A stretch of DNA of 31,009 nt from the NCBI GenBank assembly GCA_021155205.1, contig JAJNPS010000008.1, positions 1 through 31,009 of the forward strand, in the 5' to 3' direction. Shown here one piece after another: positions 7,681 through 16,959 of this stretch. A program made the position numbers and the translations under genes. Under the pieces are notes generated by a model, which worked only from the letters and a program-made list of their open reading frames with translations, was not told the DNA's origin and searched no databases. This DNA is from Rhodobacterales bacterium. GTDB lineage: Bacteria; Pseudomonadota; Alphaproteobacteria; Rhodobacterales; Rhodobacteraceae. Position 1 is the stretch's first letter. The number at the start of each line of letters is the position of its first letter.

Positions 7681-8317
7681 AATCATCTGCACCACCGTCT
7701 ACCAGTTCCCCGAACTCTCGGATGCCGCCAAGAAAAAGGCGCGCGGCTGGTATCGCGAGCTTGGCCCCCACGACGATTGGTGGGACGCGGTCTACGAGGA
7801 TTTCGAGAGGGTCTGCGAGATCCTCGGAATCCGCCTGAAGACCACCCCCGTCCGCCTGATGGGCGGCGGGACGCGGGCCAAGCCCTGTATCTGGTTCTCC
7901 GGCTTCTGGAGCCAGGGCGACGGCGCCTGCTTCGAGGGCTACTGGTCCCACGCCAAGGGGGCGGCCGCGCGCATCCGGGACTACGCCCCGACCGACGCAA
8001 CGCTGAATGGCATCGCCGACCGGCTGCAGGCCATCCAGCGGCGCAACTTCTATCAGCTTGCCGCCGAGGTCAGCCACCGCGGCCGCTACCACCACGAATA
8101 CACAATGTCGGTAGACGTCACGCGCGACAGCCCGGCCTGGCAGCCGCCGACCGAGGATTCAGAAGAAATCGTGACCAAGGCGCTGCGCGATCTGGCCCGC
8201 TGGCTCTACCGCCAGCTTGAGGCTGAATACGACCACCTGACCTCGGACGAGGCTATCGAGGAGGGGATCATCGTGAACGAGTACACGTTCACTAAAGCAG
8301 GGCGGCGGTTTGGGTGA
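7673..8317 (+). CDS. Conserved 214-aa plasmid/phage-type protein, copy 2
   Basis: This is the paralogue of 3329-3973 with the same length. It opens MPEIICTTVYQFPELSDAAK and has the conserved WFSGFWSQGDGACFEGYW segment in the middle and a NEYTFT ending. Proteins of this type occur in phages and plasmids without an assigned function. The start overlaps the stop of the truncated upstream gene by 8 bp, so the two were translationally coupled before the RIT insertion. It converges on the 98-aa gene with a 10-bp gap. Confidence 0.85.
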   Translation: MPEIICTTVYQFPELSDAAKKKARGWYRELGPHDDWWDAVYEDFERVCEILGIRLKTTPVRLMGGGTRAKPCIWFSGFWSQGDGACFEGYWSHAKGAAARIRDYAPTDATLNGIADRLQAIQRRNFYQLAAEVSHRGRYHHEYTMSVDVTRDSPAWQPPTEDSEEIVTKALRDLARWLYRQLEAEYDHLTSDEAIEEGIIVNEYTFTKAGRRFG

Positions 8318-8327
8318 TCCTGCTGGG

Positions 8328-8624
8328 TCACATGTTCCCGTCGATCCACTTCGACATCAGCCCTTTGTCGCGGAAGCACTCATCCGGGACGGCGCGCCGT
8401 TTGATCCGCGCGAGTTTCTCTGCGAAGGCTACCTGCTTCGACGTGGGCAGCCGATCCATTTCGGATACCGGCTTCAGCTGGGCCTGTGCCTCGATCCAGG
8501 CGCTCAGGGACCGGCGGTCCTGCTGAACCTCCCATGGCAGGAGGGTCTGGTTGCGCAGGGCGAGCGAGCGCGCATAGGCGATCTGCTTGGGTGTCGCGGG
8601 CAGGGCATGCGTGGTGCTTTCCAT
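8328..8624 (-). CDS. 98-aa two-repeat protein, copy 2 (predicted SOS-induced)
   Basis: This is the paralogue of 2023-2319 with the same two-repeat layout (TPKQIAYARSLA...AWI and TSKQVAFAEKLA...KWID). The AGGGAG ribosome site sits before the ATG at 8624, and the LexA-type box is retained in the promoter. It is divergent from the intact methylase/helicase gene. Function is unknown. Its conservation and its association with the methylase/helicase and Toprim genes suggest a small accessory protein of that DNA-processing module. Confidence 0.87.
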   Translation of the reverse strand: MESTTHALPATPKQIAYARSLALRNQTLLPWEVQQDRRSLSAWIEAQAQLKPVSEMDRLPTSKQVAFAEKLARIKRRAVPDECFRDKGLMSKWIDGNM

Positions 8625-8653
8625 CGGGAAACTCCCTTGCTGGCTTAACCCCC

Positions 8654-8682
8654 AATATAGAACATAACAGGAACAAAATCAA
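8654..8682 (-). promoter_or_regulatory. Predicted SOS-regulated promoter of the 98-aa gene, copy 2
   Basis: On the minus strand, TTGATT (8682-8677), a 17-bp spacer and TATATT (8659-8654) form a good sigma-70 promoter. GTTC-N7-GTTC (8674-8660) fills most of the spacer. The arrangement is the same as at 1964-1992. Confidence 0.75.
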
Positions 8683-8801
8683 GCCAAGCAACCGGAATGC
8701 CTCGGTTCGAGAGGGAAAGGAGGGTCGGGGAAGATCAGGCCTGAGGGTGCCCGAGAGAGGGCGTCCGGGCTTGATCCTGTCCCTCATTCCGGAGTTTCCT
8801 G

Positions 8802-11800
8802 ATGACCTATCTCGCGCCCGTTGCGCCTCCCGTTTCTGTCCCGTCTCGTGATCCCGCTCCCGCTCCCGCGATCCTCGCTGTCGCCGAAGCGCTGCAGCCC
8901 GACCTGGCACAGGGGTTTCAGATCGATGCGTTGCGTCTGCGGCTTGAGATGGAGCGCGCCTTCGGCGGCTCTGATGCCGATGGCGCCTGGGACTGGAAGC
9001 TCGCCTATGAAGCGGGCGAGGTGGCGCTCGTCCTCTTCTTGCGGAAGTTCGGCCGCGCGCTGCTCGCCCGTGCCGGCTCGCCTGCTGCCATGCTGCCGTT
9101 CTTCGCCAAGGTGGCGAACCTCTTGCCCACGCATACCCGGCGCTCGGAGGAGATGGAGCGGTTCCAGCAGTTTAGCACGCCCCTGCCCATGGGGCTGGCG
9201 GCAATGGCGGCAGCGCAGATCACACCCGGTGACCTGGTCCTCGAGCCGTCTGCCGGGACTGGGCTTCTGGCGATCCTCGCCGAGATCGCGAGCGGCAGCC
9301 TCGTATTGAACGAGCTGGCCGACACGCGCGCCGACCTTCTGCGCCTCCTCTTTCCGGGGCGCTCGGTCACCACCTTCGATGCTGCGCAGATCGACGATCA
9401 TCTGGACGCCGACGTCCGCCCGAGCGTCATCCTGATGAACCCGCCGTTTTCGGCTGTGGCCAATGTCGATAGCCGGACGACCGAGGCGACGGCGCAGCAT
9501 CTGCGCTCGGCGCTCGCGCGCCTTGCCCCTGGCGGTCGTCTTGTGGCCATCACAGGGGCCGGTTTCGCACCGGGTGCGCCCGCCTGGGCCGAGACGTTCA
9601 GCCGTCTGACCGAGCGCGCGCATCTGGTCTTCACCGGCGCTGTATCGGGTGCGGCCTTTGCCAAACACGGCACCAGCTTCGAGACGCGGATCTCGGTCTT
9701 CGACAAAAGCCGGGGCGGCATCACAGCCGATCTGGCACGGTCCATCTCGCCCGATGTGGCCCACCTCCTTGCCCGGATCACCGCCGAGGTCCCGCCACGC
9801 CTCGAGATGGATGCGGGCGCAGTCGCGTGCTCCCCGACCACTTCCCCTTTCCGGGGAATTCCTTCCCGTGCCTCCGGCCCTGCCGCTCGACCCCAGCGGT
9901 CAACGGCGTCGGGTAAGATGGATACGCATGTCACCACGCCCGATGTCGAGAACCTCGTCTACACCCCGCGCGAGACAGCGGACGACCTCGGCTCCGCGCG
10001 CCTTTCCGACGCGATCTACGAGACCTTCCGCCTGCAGGCGATCGACATCCCCGGCGCGGCACCGCACCCGACCAAGCTCGTGCAGTCGGCGGCCATGGCT
10101 TCGGTCGCGCCCCCGAAGCCCACATACCGGCCGAAACTCCCCGCCGCCGTGCTGCGCAACGGCCTGCTCTCCGAAGCGCAAATCGAGACCGTGATCTACG
10201 CGGGCGAAGCGCACGGCGCGTATCTCGCAGGAGCGTGGACCATTGATGAGACCGGCGACATGGTCTCAGCCGCGCCGGACGATGCGGCTAACGCCGTCCG
10301 CTTTCGGCGCGGCTTCTTCCTCGGCGATGGCACCGGCGCTGGCAAGGGCCGCCAGTCGGCCGGGATCCTCCTCGACAACTGGTGCCAGGGCCGCCGCAAG
10401 GCGCTCTGGATCTCGAAGAGCGACAAGCTGCTGGAGGATGCGCAGCGCGACTGGTCGGCCCTCGGGCAAGAACGCTTGCTGGTGACGCCGCTGTCGCGCT
10501 TTGCCCAAGGCCGCGACATCCCACTCTCGGAAGGCATCCTCTTCACCACCTACGCCACGCTGCGATCGGAAGAACGCGGGGCCAAGAAGTCCCGCGTCGA
10601 TCAGATCGTGGACTGGCTGGGGTCGGATTTCGACGGGGTGATCCTGTTCGATGAAAGCCATGCCATGGCAAACGCTGCCGGATCGAAGGGTGAGCGCGGC
10701 GACACGGAGGCTTCGCAGCAGGGCAGGGCGGGCCTGCGCCTGCAGCACAAGCTGCCCAATGCCCGCGTGGTTTATGTCTCGGCTACGGGGGCGACGACCG
10801 TCCACAACCTCGCCTATGCGCAACGCCTCGGACTTTGGGGTGGCGAAGATTTCCCCTTCGCAACGCGTGCCGAGTTCGTTGAGGCCATTGAGGCCGGCGG
10901 CGTGGCTGCGATGGAGGTCCTCGCCCGCGACCTGCGATCGCTTGGCCTCTACACCGCCCGGTCACTCTCCTATGACGGTGTCGAATACGAAATGCTCGAG
11001 CATGCGCTGACGTCTGAGCAGCGCGGCATCTACGATGCCTATGCCGGGGCCTTCGCCATCATCCACAACAACCTCGCGGCCGCCATGGAAGCAGCCAATA
11101 TCACGGGTGAAAACGGCACGCTGAACCGTCAGGCCAAGTCCGCTGCCCGCTCGGCCTTCGAGTCCGCAAAGCAGCGGTTCTTCGGCCATCTGCTGACCTC
11201 CATGAAAACCCCCACCCTGATCGCTGCCATCGATGCCGATCTCGCGGCTGGCCATGCAGCGGTGATCCAGATCGTCTCTACAGGCGAAGCGCTGATGGAA
11301 CGCCGGCTCTCGGAGATCCCGACCGACGAATGGAATGACATCCGCGTCGACATCACACCGCGGGAATACGTCCTGGACTACCTCGCCCACTCCTTCCCGG
11401 TGCAGCTCTACGAGCCTTTCACCGACAGCGAGGGCAATCTGTCGTCGCGCCCCGTGGTGCGCGACGGCCAGCCCGTCGAATGCCGCGAGGCCGCCCGCCG
11501 GCGCGACGCTCTGATCGAGAAACTGGCCTCGCTACCGCCCGTGCCGGGCGCGCTTGACCAGATTGTTCAGCGGTTCGGCACCGATCTCGTGGCCGAAGTC
11601 ACGGGCCGCTCGCGCCGCATCGTGCGCAAAGGCGAGGGTCCTGCTGCGCGGCTCGTCGTGGAAAGCCGGGCGGGCTCGGCCAACCTGTCCGAGACCGCCG
11701 CCTTTATGGATGACCAGAAGCGCATTCTGATCTTCTCGGATGCCGGGGGCACGGGGCGCAGCTATCACGCCGACCTTGGTGCCAAGAACCAGCGCCTGCG

Positions 11801-13157
11801 GGTCCATTACCTTCTGGAGCCCGGCTGGAAGGCCGATGCGGCGATCCAAGGCCTCGGCCGCACCAACCGGACCAATCAGGCGCAACCGCCGCTCTTCCGA
11901 CCGGTGGCCACCGATGTGAAGGCGGAGAAGCGGTTCCTCTCGACCATCGCGCGCCGCCTCGACACGCTGGGTGCCATCACCCGCGGTCAGCGCCAGACCG
12001 GCGGGCAGGGGCTGTTCCGCCCCGAGGACAACCTCGAGTCGCCTTATGCCCGCGATGCGCTGCGCCAGCTTTACCGGCGCCTGTATCGTGGCGATGTGGC
12101 GGGTTGCTCGCTCGGAGCCTTTGAGGATGCCACCGGCCTCAGCCTGACCGATGACACCGGGCTGAAGGACGACCTGCCGCCGATCACGACCTTCCTCAAT
12201 CGCTTGCTCGCGCTGACGATCGAAATGCAGGCGGTCCTGTTCTCCGCCTTCGAGGAACTTCTCGACCAACGGATCGAGGGTGCTATCGCCGCCGGGGTCT
12301 ATGACCTCGGGCTCGAGACACTGCGCGCCGAAAGCTTCCGTGTCACGGATGCCAGGGTGATCTACAACCATCCCGGCTCGGGTGCAGAAACTCAGCTCCT
12401 CACCATCGCGGAGAAGCGGCGCAACACGCCGACCTGCCTCGCAGGCGCGCTGGACTGGCTCGACGACCCAAAGGCGCGGCTTCTGGTCAACAGCCGCTCG
12501 GGCCGGGCCGCCGTGCAGGTGCCTGCCACCAGCTTGATGCTGGACGACGGCACCATCGAGCCGCGGCTGAGGCTGATCCGTCCGACAGAGGCCAGCTCGG
12601 TTCCAGCCAAGATCATGGAGGACACCCATTGGCTCGACGCCGACCGCGCGGCCTTCGCCGCCGCCTGGACCGCGGAACTGGCCGAGGTGCCGGAGTTCAG
12701 CGAGTCCACCCTCCACATCGTTGCAGGCCTCCTGTTGCCGATCTGGAAGCAGCTCCCGCAGGACGAAACCCGCGTCTACCGCCTGCAGACTGATGACGGC
12801 CAGCGCATCATCGGCCGCCGCGTCTCACCCGCTTGGGTCGCGACCACGCTGGCGGCTGACGCGCCGGAACTGACGGCAGCGCAGGTCCATGCCCTCGTTC
12901 TGGACGGAAAGACGGTCGTGCGGCTGGCCGAAGGAATGGAGTTGCACCGCTCCCGCGTCATGGGCGTGAACCGGATCGAACTGTCCGGTTTCACGGAAGC
13001 GGCCAAGGACCGGCTCAAGGCAGATGGCTTCTTCTCGGAGATCATCGCTTGGAAGCTGCGCCTGTTCTGCCCGACCGATCCTACAGGCATCGCCGTGCTG
13101 GAGCGTCTGCTTGCGCGTTGTCCTGTGACGGGACTACATGGACGCGGAGGTTGCTGA
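8802..13157 (+). CDS. Methylase/helicase fusion (DarB-like; strawberry-notch-type helicase)
   Basis: The 1451-aa protein has an N-terminal N6-adenine methyltransferase, with motif I LEPSAGTGLLA (~146) and the catalytic NPPF (~212). A strawberry-notch-type superfamily 2 helicase follows, with GDGTGAGKGRQ (Walker A, ~509), LFDESHAM (DExH, ~616) and the motif VI-like GLGRTNRTNQ (~1017). A long C-terminal region ends it. Fusions of this kind are widespread on plasmids and phages; P1 DarB protects incoming DNA from type I restriction, so antirestriction or DNA modification on transfer is the likely role. This is inference. The ATG has an upstream GGAG, and the Toprim gene follows after 3 bp, so they form one operon. 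Copy 1 of this gene (1132-1845) has lost everything between the two ends. Confidence 0.9.
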   Translation: MTYLAPVAPPVSVPSRDPAPAPAILAVAEALQPDLAQGFQIDALRLRLEMERAFGGSDADGAWDWKLAYEAGEVALVLFLRKFGRALLARAGSPAAMLPFFAKVANLLPTHTRRSEEMERFQQFSTPLPMGLAAMAAAQITPGDLVLEPSAGTGLLAILAEIASGSLVLNELADTRADLLRLLFPGRSVTTFDAAQIDDHLDADVRPSVILMNPPFSAVANVDSRTTEATAQHLRSALARLAPGGRLVAITGAGFAPGAPAWAETFSRLTERAHLVFTGAVSGAAFAKHGTSFETRISVFDKSRGGITADLARSISPDVAHLLARITAEVPPRLEMDAGAVACSPTTSPFRGIPSRASGPAARPQRSTASGKMDTHVTTPDVENLVYTPRETADDLGSARLSDAIYETFRLQAIDIPGAAPHPTKLVQSAAMASVAPPKPTYRPKLPAAVLRNGLLSEAQIETVIYAGEAHGAYLAGAWTIDETGDMVSAAPDDAANAVRFRRGFFLGDGTGAGKGRQSAGILLDNWCQGRRKALWISKSDKLLEDAQRDWSALGQERLLVTPLSRFAQGRDIPLSEGILFTTYATLRSEERGAKKSRVDQIVDWLGSDFDGVILFDESHAMANAAGSKGERGDTEASQQGRAGLRLQHKLPNARVVYVSATGATTVHNLAYAQRLGLWGGEDFPFATRAEFVEAIEAGGVAAMEVLARDLRSLGLYTARSLSYDGVEYEMLEHALTSEQRGIYDAYAGAFAIIHNNLAAAMEAANITGENGTLNRQAKSAARSAFESAKQRFFGHLLTSMKTPTLIAAIDADLAAGHAAVIQIVSTGEALMERRLSEIPTDEWNDIRVDITPREYVLDYLAHSFPVQLYEPFTDSEGNLSSRPVVRDGQPVECREAARRRDALIEKLASLPPVPGALDQIVQRFGTDLVAEVTGRSRRIVRKGEGPAARLVVESRAGSANLSETAAFMDDQKRILIFSDAGGTGRSYHADLGAKNQRLRVHYLLEPGWKADAAIQGLGRTNRTNQAQPPLFRPVATDVKAEKRFLSTIARRLDTLGAITRGQRQTGGQGLFRPEDNLESPYARDALRQLYRRLYRGDVAGCSLGAFEDATGLSLTDDTGLKDDLPPITTFLNRLLALTIEMQAVLFSAFEELLDQRIEGAIAAGVYDLGLETLRAESFRVTDARVIYNHPGSGAETQLLTIAEKRRNTPTCLAGALDWLDDPKARLLVNSRSGRAAVQVPATSLMLDDGTIEPRLRLIRPTEASSVPAKIMEDTHWLDADRAAFAAAWTAELAEVPEFSESTLHIVAGLLLPIWKQLPQDETRVYRLQTDDGQRIIGRRVSPAWVATTLAADAPELTAAQVHALVLDGKTVVRLAEGMELHRSRVMGVNRIELSGFTEAAKDRLKADGFFSEIIAWKLRLFCPTDPTGIAVLERLLARCPVTGLHGRGGC

Positions 13158-13160
13158 ACC

Positions 13161-14192
13161 ATGCATTCCGAAACCGACGAATTGATCCGAGCCCTTGCGG
13201 AAAATGCCGAAGGCGTCTGTCGCGCTTACCTTCCCGCCGGACGGCGGGAAGGGTCCTACTGGATCGTGGGCGATCTGCAGAACAACCCTGGCCGATCCCT
13301 CTTCGTGCGCCTGACCGGGCCAGCTTCGGGGCCCGGTGCGGCCGGCAAGTTCAGCGACGGCGCGACGGGCGAGCATGGTGATCTTCTCGACATCATCCGC
13401 GAGCGGACCGGGATCTCCCGCTTTCCCGATCTTCTGGCTGAAGCCCGGGCGCATCTTGGCCGTCCGCAGCCGGTCCTCCCGGGTACGCCAGTGCCGAAGA
13501 AGGCCAAGGGCCCCGGCGGCACGCCGACGGCAGCGGCGCGATTGTTTGCAGCCTCGGTGCCAGTCGCAGGCACGCTTGCCGAAACCTACCTCCGCACCCG
13601 GGGCATCACCCAAGGCGGCACGCTGAGCGCCCTGCGCTTCCACCCGAAGTGCTGGCATCGGGATGAGGGCCAGACCCGGAGCATCCCAAGGCCGGCGCTG
13701 ATCGCAGCGGTCACCGATGGGGCAGGGGCTTTGCAGGGCGTGCATCGCACCTGGCTGGCGCCTGACGGACTGGGGAAGGCGGCTGTCGAGACGCAGCGGC
13801 GTGCCATGGGCCACCTTCTCGGCAATGCCGTCAGGCTGACCCCGCATGACGACATCGTCGTTGTAGGCGAGGGCATCGAGACCATGCTGTCCCTCGTCGA
13901 AGCTGTGCCCGGCCTTCCCGTCTGGGCGGCGCTCTCATCCGGTCACCTTGGGGCCGTCCTGCTGCCGGAGGGGCTGCAGCGCCTCTACATCGCCATCGAC
14001 CGCGATCAGGCCGGTCAACGCGCGGCAGAGAGGTTGAGCGCCAGAGCCCTTGATGCCGGGATTGCCGTTCGGGTGCTGGAACCGCGGCTAGGGGATTTCA
14101 ACGACGATCTCCGGGCGTACGGCAAGGATGCGCTGCGCCAGAATCTGGCAGGGCAGATCGGGCCTGAGGATCGGCAGCGCCTGTTGGGCTGA
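13161..14192 (+). CDS. Toprim domain protein (primase-like), copy 2, intact
   Basis: The 343-aa protein has an N-terminal region (about 1-100) of the type found in plasmid primase-like proteins and a C-terminal Toprim domain with Glu in GEGIETM (~235) and the acidic AIDRDQAG motif (~277). It follows the methylase/helicase gene by 3 bp and is surely cotranscribed. No zinc finger is visible, so it may be a helper or a reduced primase. Toprim domains carry out metal-dependent phosphotransfer on nucleic acids. The partner methylase/helicase suggests joint work on plasmid DNA, which is an inference. Confidence 0.87.
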   Translation: MHSETDELIRALAENAEGVCRAYLPAGRREGSYWIVGDLQNNPGRSLFVRLTGPASGPGAAGKFSDGATGEHGDLLDIIRERTGISRFPDLLAEARAHLGRPQPVLPGTPVPKKAKGPGGTPTAAARLFAASVPVAGTLAETYLRTRGITQGGTLSALRFHPKCWHRDEGQTRSIPRPALIAAVTDGAGALQGVHRTWLAPDGLGKAAVETQRRAMGHLLGNAVRLTPHDDIVVVGEGIETMLSLVEAVPGLPVWAALSSGHLGAVLLPEGLQRLYIAIDRDQAGQRAAERLSARALDAGIAVRVLEPRLGDFNDDLRAYGKDALRQNLAGQIGPEDRQRLLG

Positions 14193-14357
14193 GCAGCGTC
14201 GCGCAAGGGGCGGTCCGGTGCTGCGGGGGCAGGGGTCCGCATTCCTGTCGTGGCTCTAGACCGTCGCCTTGCCTCTTCCCGGGCAATCTCATCCACCCGT
14301 CACCCGAGCGGCCTTCAAGAGATGGGCAGGCGGCCGTCAAAGGGGCCGCCCCTTCAA

Positions 14358-14436
14358 GGACGGGGAGCAACTGATTTCCGCCGGCGGGGACGAGCCCCGC
14401 CTTTGCATCGCGAAGCAAATCAGCCGCCCCCCGTCC
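14358..14436 (+). other. Structured intergenic element (multi-stem hairpin)
   Basis: The gene-free stretch 14193-14558 (366 bp) contains an imperfect inverted repeat. Arms at 14358-14377 and 14417-14436 form a long outer stem. Inside it lie a perfect 7-bp GC stem (14383-14389 with 14395-14401) and a second stem (14402-14406 with 14415-14419). The fold resembles a branched RNA rather than a simple terminator, since no T-run follows. It could be a leader RNA for the DUF2493 gene, a small RNA or a protein-binding site. No known RNA family was recognised. Confidence 0.4.
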
Positions 14437-14558
14437 TCCTCCACATGCGTTCCGGCCCCGAAAGGGGGTGAAGGGGTGTCCCCCGTGACGGCTTTCGCAG
14501 CCCATGAAGGCCGCGCGGGATGTCGCGCGGACGAGACAAGCCCGGAGGCAAGAAACCG

Positions 14559-15491
14559 ATGACGATCCACACCCACGACGACGCTTATGAACCCGCCCAC
14601 ACCGCATGCCAAACCGCCCATGCGCTCGACGAGCTGCAGCTCTATGGCTACCGCCCCTTTGACGAACCCGATCCGCGCCCGATGCCCGATGGGCAGCGCC
14701 TTGCCGTCGCCGTCGCCGATATCTTTGATGCCCTCGTCGCGACCCTGGAAGACACACGCATGGAACCCGACCTCGAAGAGGTGCTCTGGGGCCAGGTCAA
14801 CCTCTTCCACCGCTCCACGGCCCGGATCGAGCGGTCGCTGGATGAGAACGAGCAGGCGCAGCGCCGCCTCCAGCGCGAGCAGGACGGCTCCGAGGTGAAA
14901 TCCACCGAACTCGAGCGACTGACAGCCGAAGGCCTGACGCTGATCGAACGGCGCAACTGCATGGACATGATGCGCGATCACGCCGCGACCGAGTTCGTCC
15001 ATCACACGGGATCGACCTGGCGCCCTCGCACGGGCTCGATGGTGAACCGTCAGCACATGACCGCAGCGCTGATCGACAGCCGCGACTTCCTGGCCGCCAA
15101 GCGCCGCGCGGAAACCGAGGTGATGCTCCCCGCAGGCCCCAAGGTTGCCCTTACCGGTGGGACCGACTTCAACGATCACCGCCTGATCTGGGGCAAGCTC
15201 GATCAGGTCCGGACCAAGTATCCCGACATGGTTCTCCTGCACGGTGGCAGCCCGAAGGGCGCGGAACTCATCGCCGCCAAATGGGCCGAGTCCCGGGGCG
15301 TGACGCAGGTGGCCTTCAAGCCGGACTGGACCAAGCACGCCAAGGCCGCGCCCTTCAAGCGCAACGACGCCATGCTTGAGGTGCTGCCCGTGGGCGTCCT
15401 CGTCTTCCCGGGCAATGGCATCCAGGAGAACCTCGCTGACAAGGCCAAGAAGCTCGGCATCCCGGTCATGAAGTTCGAGAAGGGGGCGTGA
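14559..15491 (+). CDS. DUF2493 (SLOG-like) domain protein
   Basis: The 310-aa protein ends in a DUF2493 domain: KVALTGGTDFNDHRLIWGKL (about 193-212), then LLHGGSPKGAE and VFPGNGIQENLADKAKKLGIPV. This is a Rossmann-like SLOG fold thought to bind nucleotide-derived ligands. The N-terminal two thirds is charged and helical (about residues 60-150) and unassigned. DUF2493 proteins are frequent neighbours of Toprim and methylase/helicase genes on alphaproteobacterial plasmids. I choose the ATG at 14559 because GGAGG lies 11 bp upstream; the longer reading from 14520 lacks such a site. The ligand is unknown. Confidence 0.88.
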   Translation: MTIHTHDDAYEPAHTACQTAHALDELQLYGYRPFDEPDPRPMPDGQRLAVAVADIFDALVATLEDTRMEPDLEEVLWGQVNLFHRSTARIERSLDENEQAQRRLQREQDGSEVKSTELERLTAEGLTLIERRNCMDMMRDHAATEFVHHTGSTWRPRTGSMVNRQHMTAALIDSRDFLAAKRRAETEVMLPAGPKVALTGGTDFNDHRLIWGKLDQVRTKYPDMVLLHGGSPKGAELIAAKWAESRGVTQVAFKPDWTKHAKAAPFKRNDAMLEVLPVGVLVFPGNGIQENLADKAKKLGIPVMKFEKGA

Positions 15492-15561
15492 GCCCCCTCA
15501 GACTTCGCTTTCGGCACATAGCTGAAAGGCGTTACCTTCAGGTCGTGACCCGCGTTGATCA

Positions 15562-15596
15562 AAGCCCTTACTGGTTGCTTCCAATAGCAAGGGCTT
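15562..15596 (+). terminator. Possible terminator hairpin before the SIR2 operon
   Basis: AAGCCCTT (15562-15569) and AAGGGCTT (15589-15596) form an 8-bp stem about 70 bp after the DUF2493 gene. A short, weak T-rich stretch follows (GGTCTTTTAG). It could separate the backbone genes from the defense island. Confidence 0.4.
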
Positions 15597-15690
15597 GGTC
15601 TTTTAGATCGAGCTTGCGACTGAGCCATGCATGTCGCAGAACTAATTTTCGATAGCTAGATTTGTGTCGAAAGATAGAGGAAGGCTTTGG

Positions 15691-16959
15691 GTGAGTGATA
15701 GCGATGAGAGTGCGGTCGAACATGTTGAATTGCCAGCGGTTCAGCCAGCAGCGACGGTACCCGCCCCGTCCCACGATCCCTATCGTAGGGTAACTGACAT
15801 CCTCCAGCGTTTATCACCCGGGCGCATGAGGATCGCCTTTCTACTCGGCGCCGGCTGTCCACTGTCCATCCGCCAGAACGGCCAGCCGTTGATTCCCGAC
15901 ATCGCAGGTCTGACCAGTAAGGTGAAAGCTGATCTGCTCGCGAAGCCAGAAACCGAGACCGTAACAAACGGGCTTTGGACGCGCGTCGAAGGCCGGGGGA
16001 TCATAGATCCAACGATTGAGGACCTTCTGAGCCACGCGAGAACCCTCCTGTCGCTTTGCGGGAACGGGGGCGTGGACGGCTTCAGCAGGGCTCAACTCGA
16101 GGCGTTCGACCAAGGTGCCTGCGCGACGGTCCGAAGCGCGGTCTCGATCCCTCTGCCTGCCGAAGGCACGCCCTACCACACGCTGGCGAGCTGGATTCAG
16201 TCCATCTCTCGGGAGCATCCGGTAGAGATATTCACGACCAACTACGACGAGCTGATGGAGCAGGCGCTCGAGAATCGAGGGGTGCCGTATTTCGACGGTT
16301 TCGTCGGGGCGGCCAGCGCCTTCCTTGATCTCGACTCGATGGTTGAGGACGACCTCCCTGCTCGCTGGGCGCGGCTGTGGAAGATGCACGGGTCAATCAA
16401 CTGGTGGCTTACAAAGGACGAACACGTGCGACGCAGCCGCGACCGGATCGACGGCGAGCAGCTGCTCATCTACCCGTCCCACCTCAAATACGACCAGAGC
16501 CGTCAGATGCCCTATCTGGCGATGCTTGACCGACTTCGTGTGTTCTTGCGCGCCCACCAGAGCGTCGTCGTCACTTGCGGTTATTCCTTTGTGGATGAGC
16601 ACATCAACGCCTATCTGGCGCAAGGGCTCGCGGGTAATGCCAACGCCTCCTGTTTGGCCTTAGTGTGGGGCGACCTGTCCACAGTTCCTCAGGCGGTCGC
16701 GCTGGCGCGAAAGCATGCGAACCTGACGGTGATGGCGGCTGACGGCGGTGTCATCGGCACGGTGCAACGCTGCTGGTGCTACGATCACAAAGACAACCAT
16801 CCCGCCTACGAGATCGCTGTCACCCAAGAGGCGCTCCCGCACCGCTCCACCGCGCCGGTCGGCCAATGTAAATGGCTGCTCGGTGACTTCGCGGTGTTCG
16901 GCGCTCTTCTGGCCTCTCAACTGTCCAATCGCGAAGCCGAGGCGGGGCCGATGACATGA
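15691..16959 (+). CDS. SIR2-family NADase of a SIR2-HerA defense system
   Basis: The 422-aa protein carries a bacterial defense-type SIR2 domain: the NAD-binding LLGAGCPLS (~52), TTNYDELMEQ (~182), the catalytic-type His in WKMHGSINWW (~231) and GYSFVDEHIN (~296). In SIR2-HerA systems this subunit assembles with the HerA ATPase and degrades NAD during phage infection. Its stop overlaps the HerA start by 4 bp. I chose GTG 15691 because AGAGGAAGG sits 6 bp before it; an upstream in-frame GTG at 15664 has no ribosome site but is possible. Membership of SIR2-HerA is strongly supported by the pair; antiphage activity of this copy is inferred. Confidence 0.88.
   Translation: MSDSDESAVEHVELPAVQPAATVPAPSHDPYRRVTDILQRLSPGRMRIAFLLGAGCPLSIRQNGQPLIPDIAGLTSKVKADLLAKPETETVTNGLWTRVEGRGIIDPTIEDLLSHARTLLSLCGNGGVDGFSRAQLEAFDQGACATVRSAVSIPLPAEGTPYHTLASWIQSISREHPVEIFTTNYDELMEQALENRGVPYFDGFVGAASAFLDLDSMVEDDLPARWARLWKMHGSINWWLTKDEHVRRSRDRIDGEQLLIYPSHLKYDQSRQMPYLAMLDRLRVFLRAHQSVVVTCGYSFVDEHINAYLAQGLAGNANASCLALVWGDLSTVPQAVALARKHANLTVMAADGGVIGTVQRCWCYDHKDNHPAYEIAVTQEALPHRSTAPVGQCKWLLGDFAVFGALLASQLSNREAEAGPMT

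Noticed and set aside
11532..12716. Long minus-strand frame (394 codons) inside the methylase/helicase gene
   Set aside because: It lies wholly opposite conserved helicase sequence, has a low-complexity composition and no recognisable motif.
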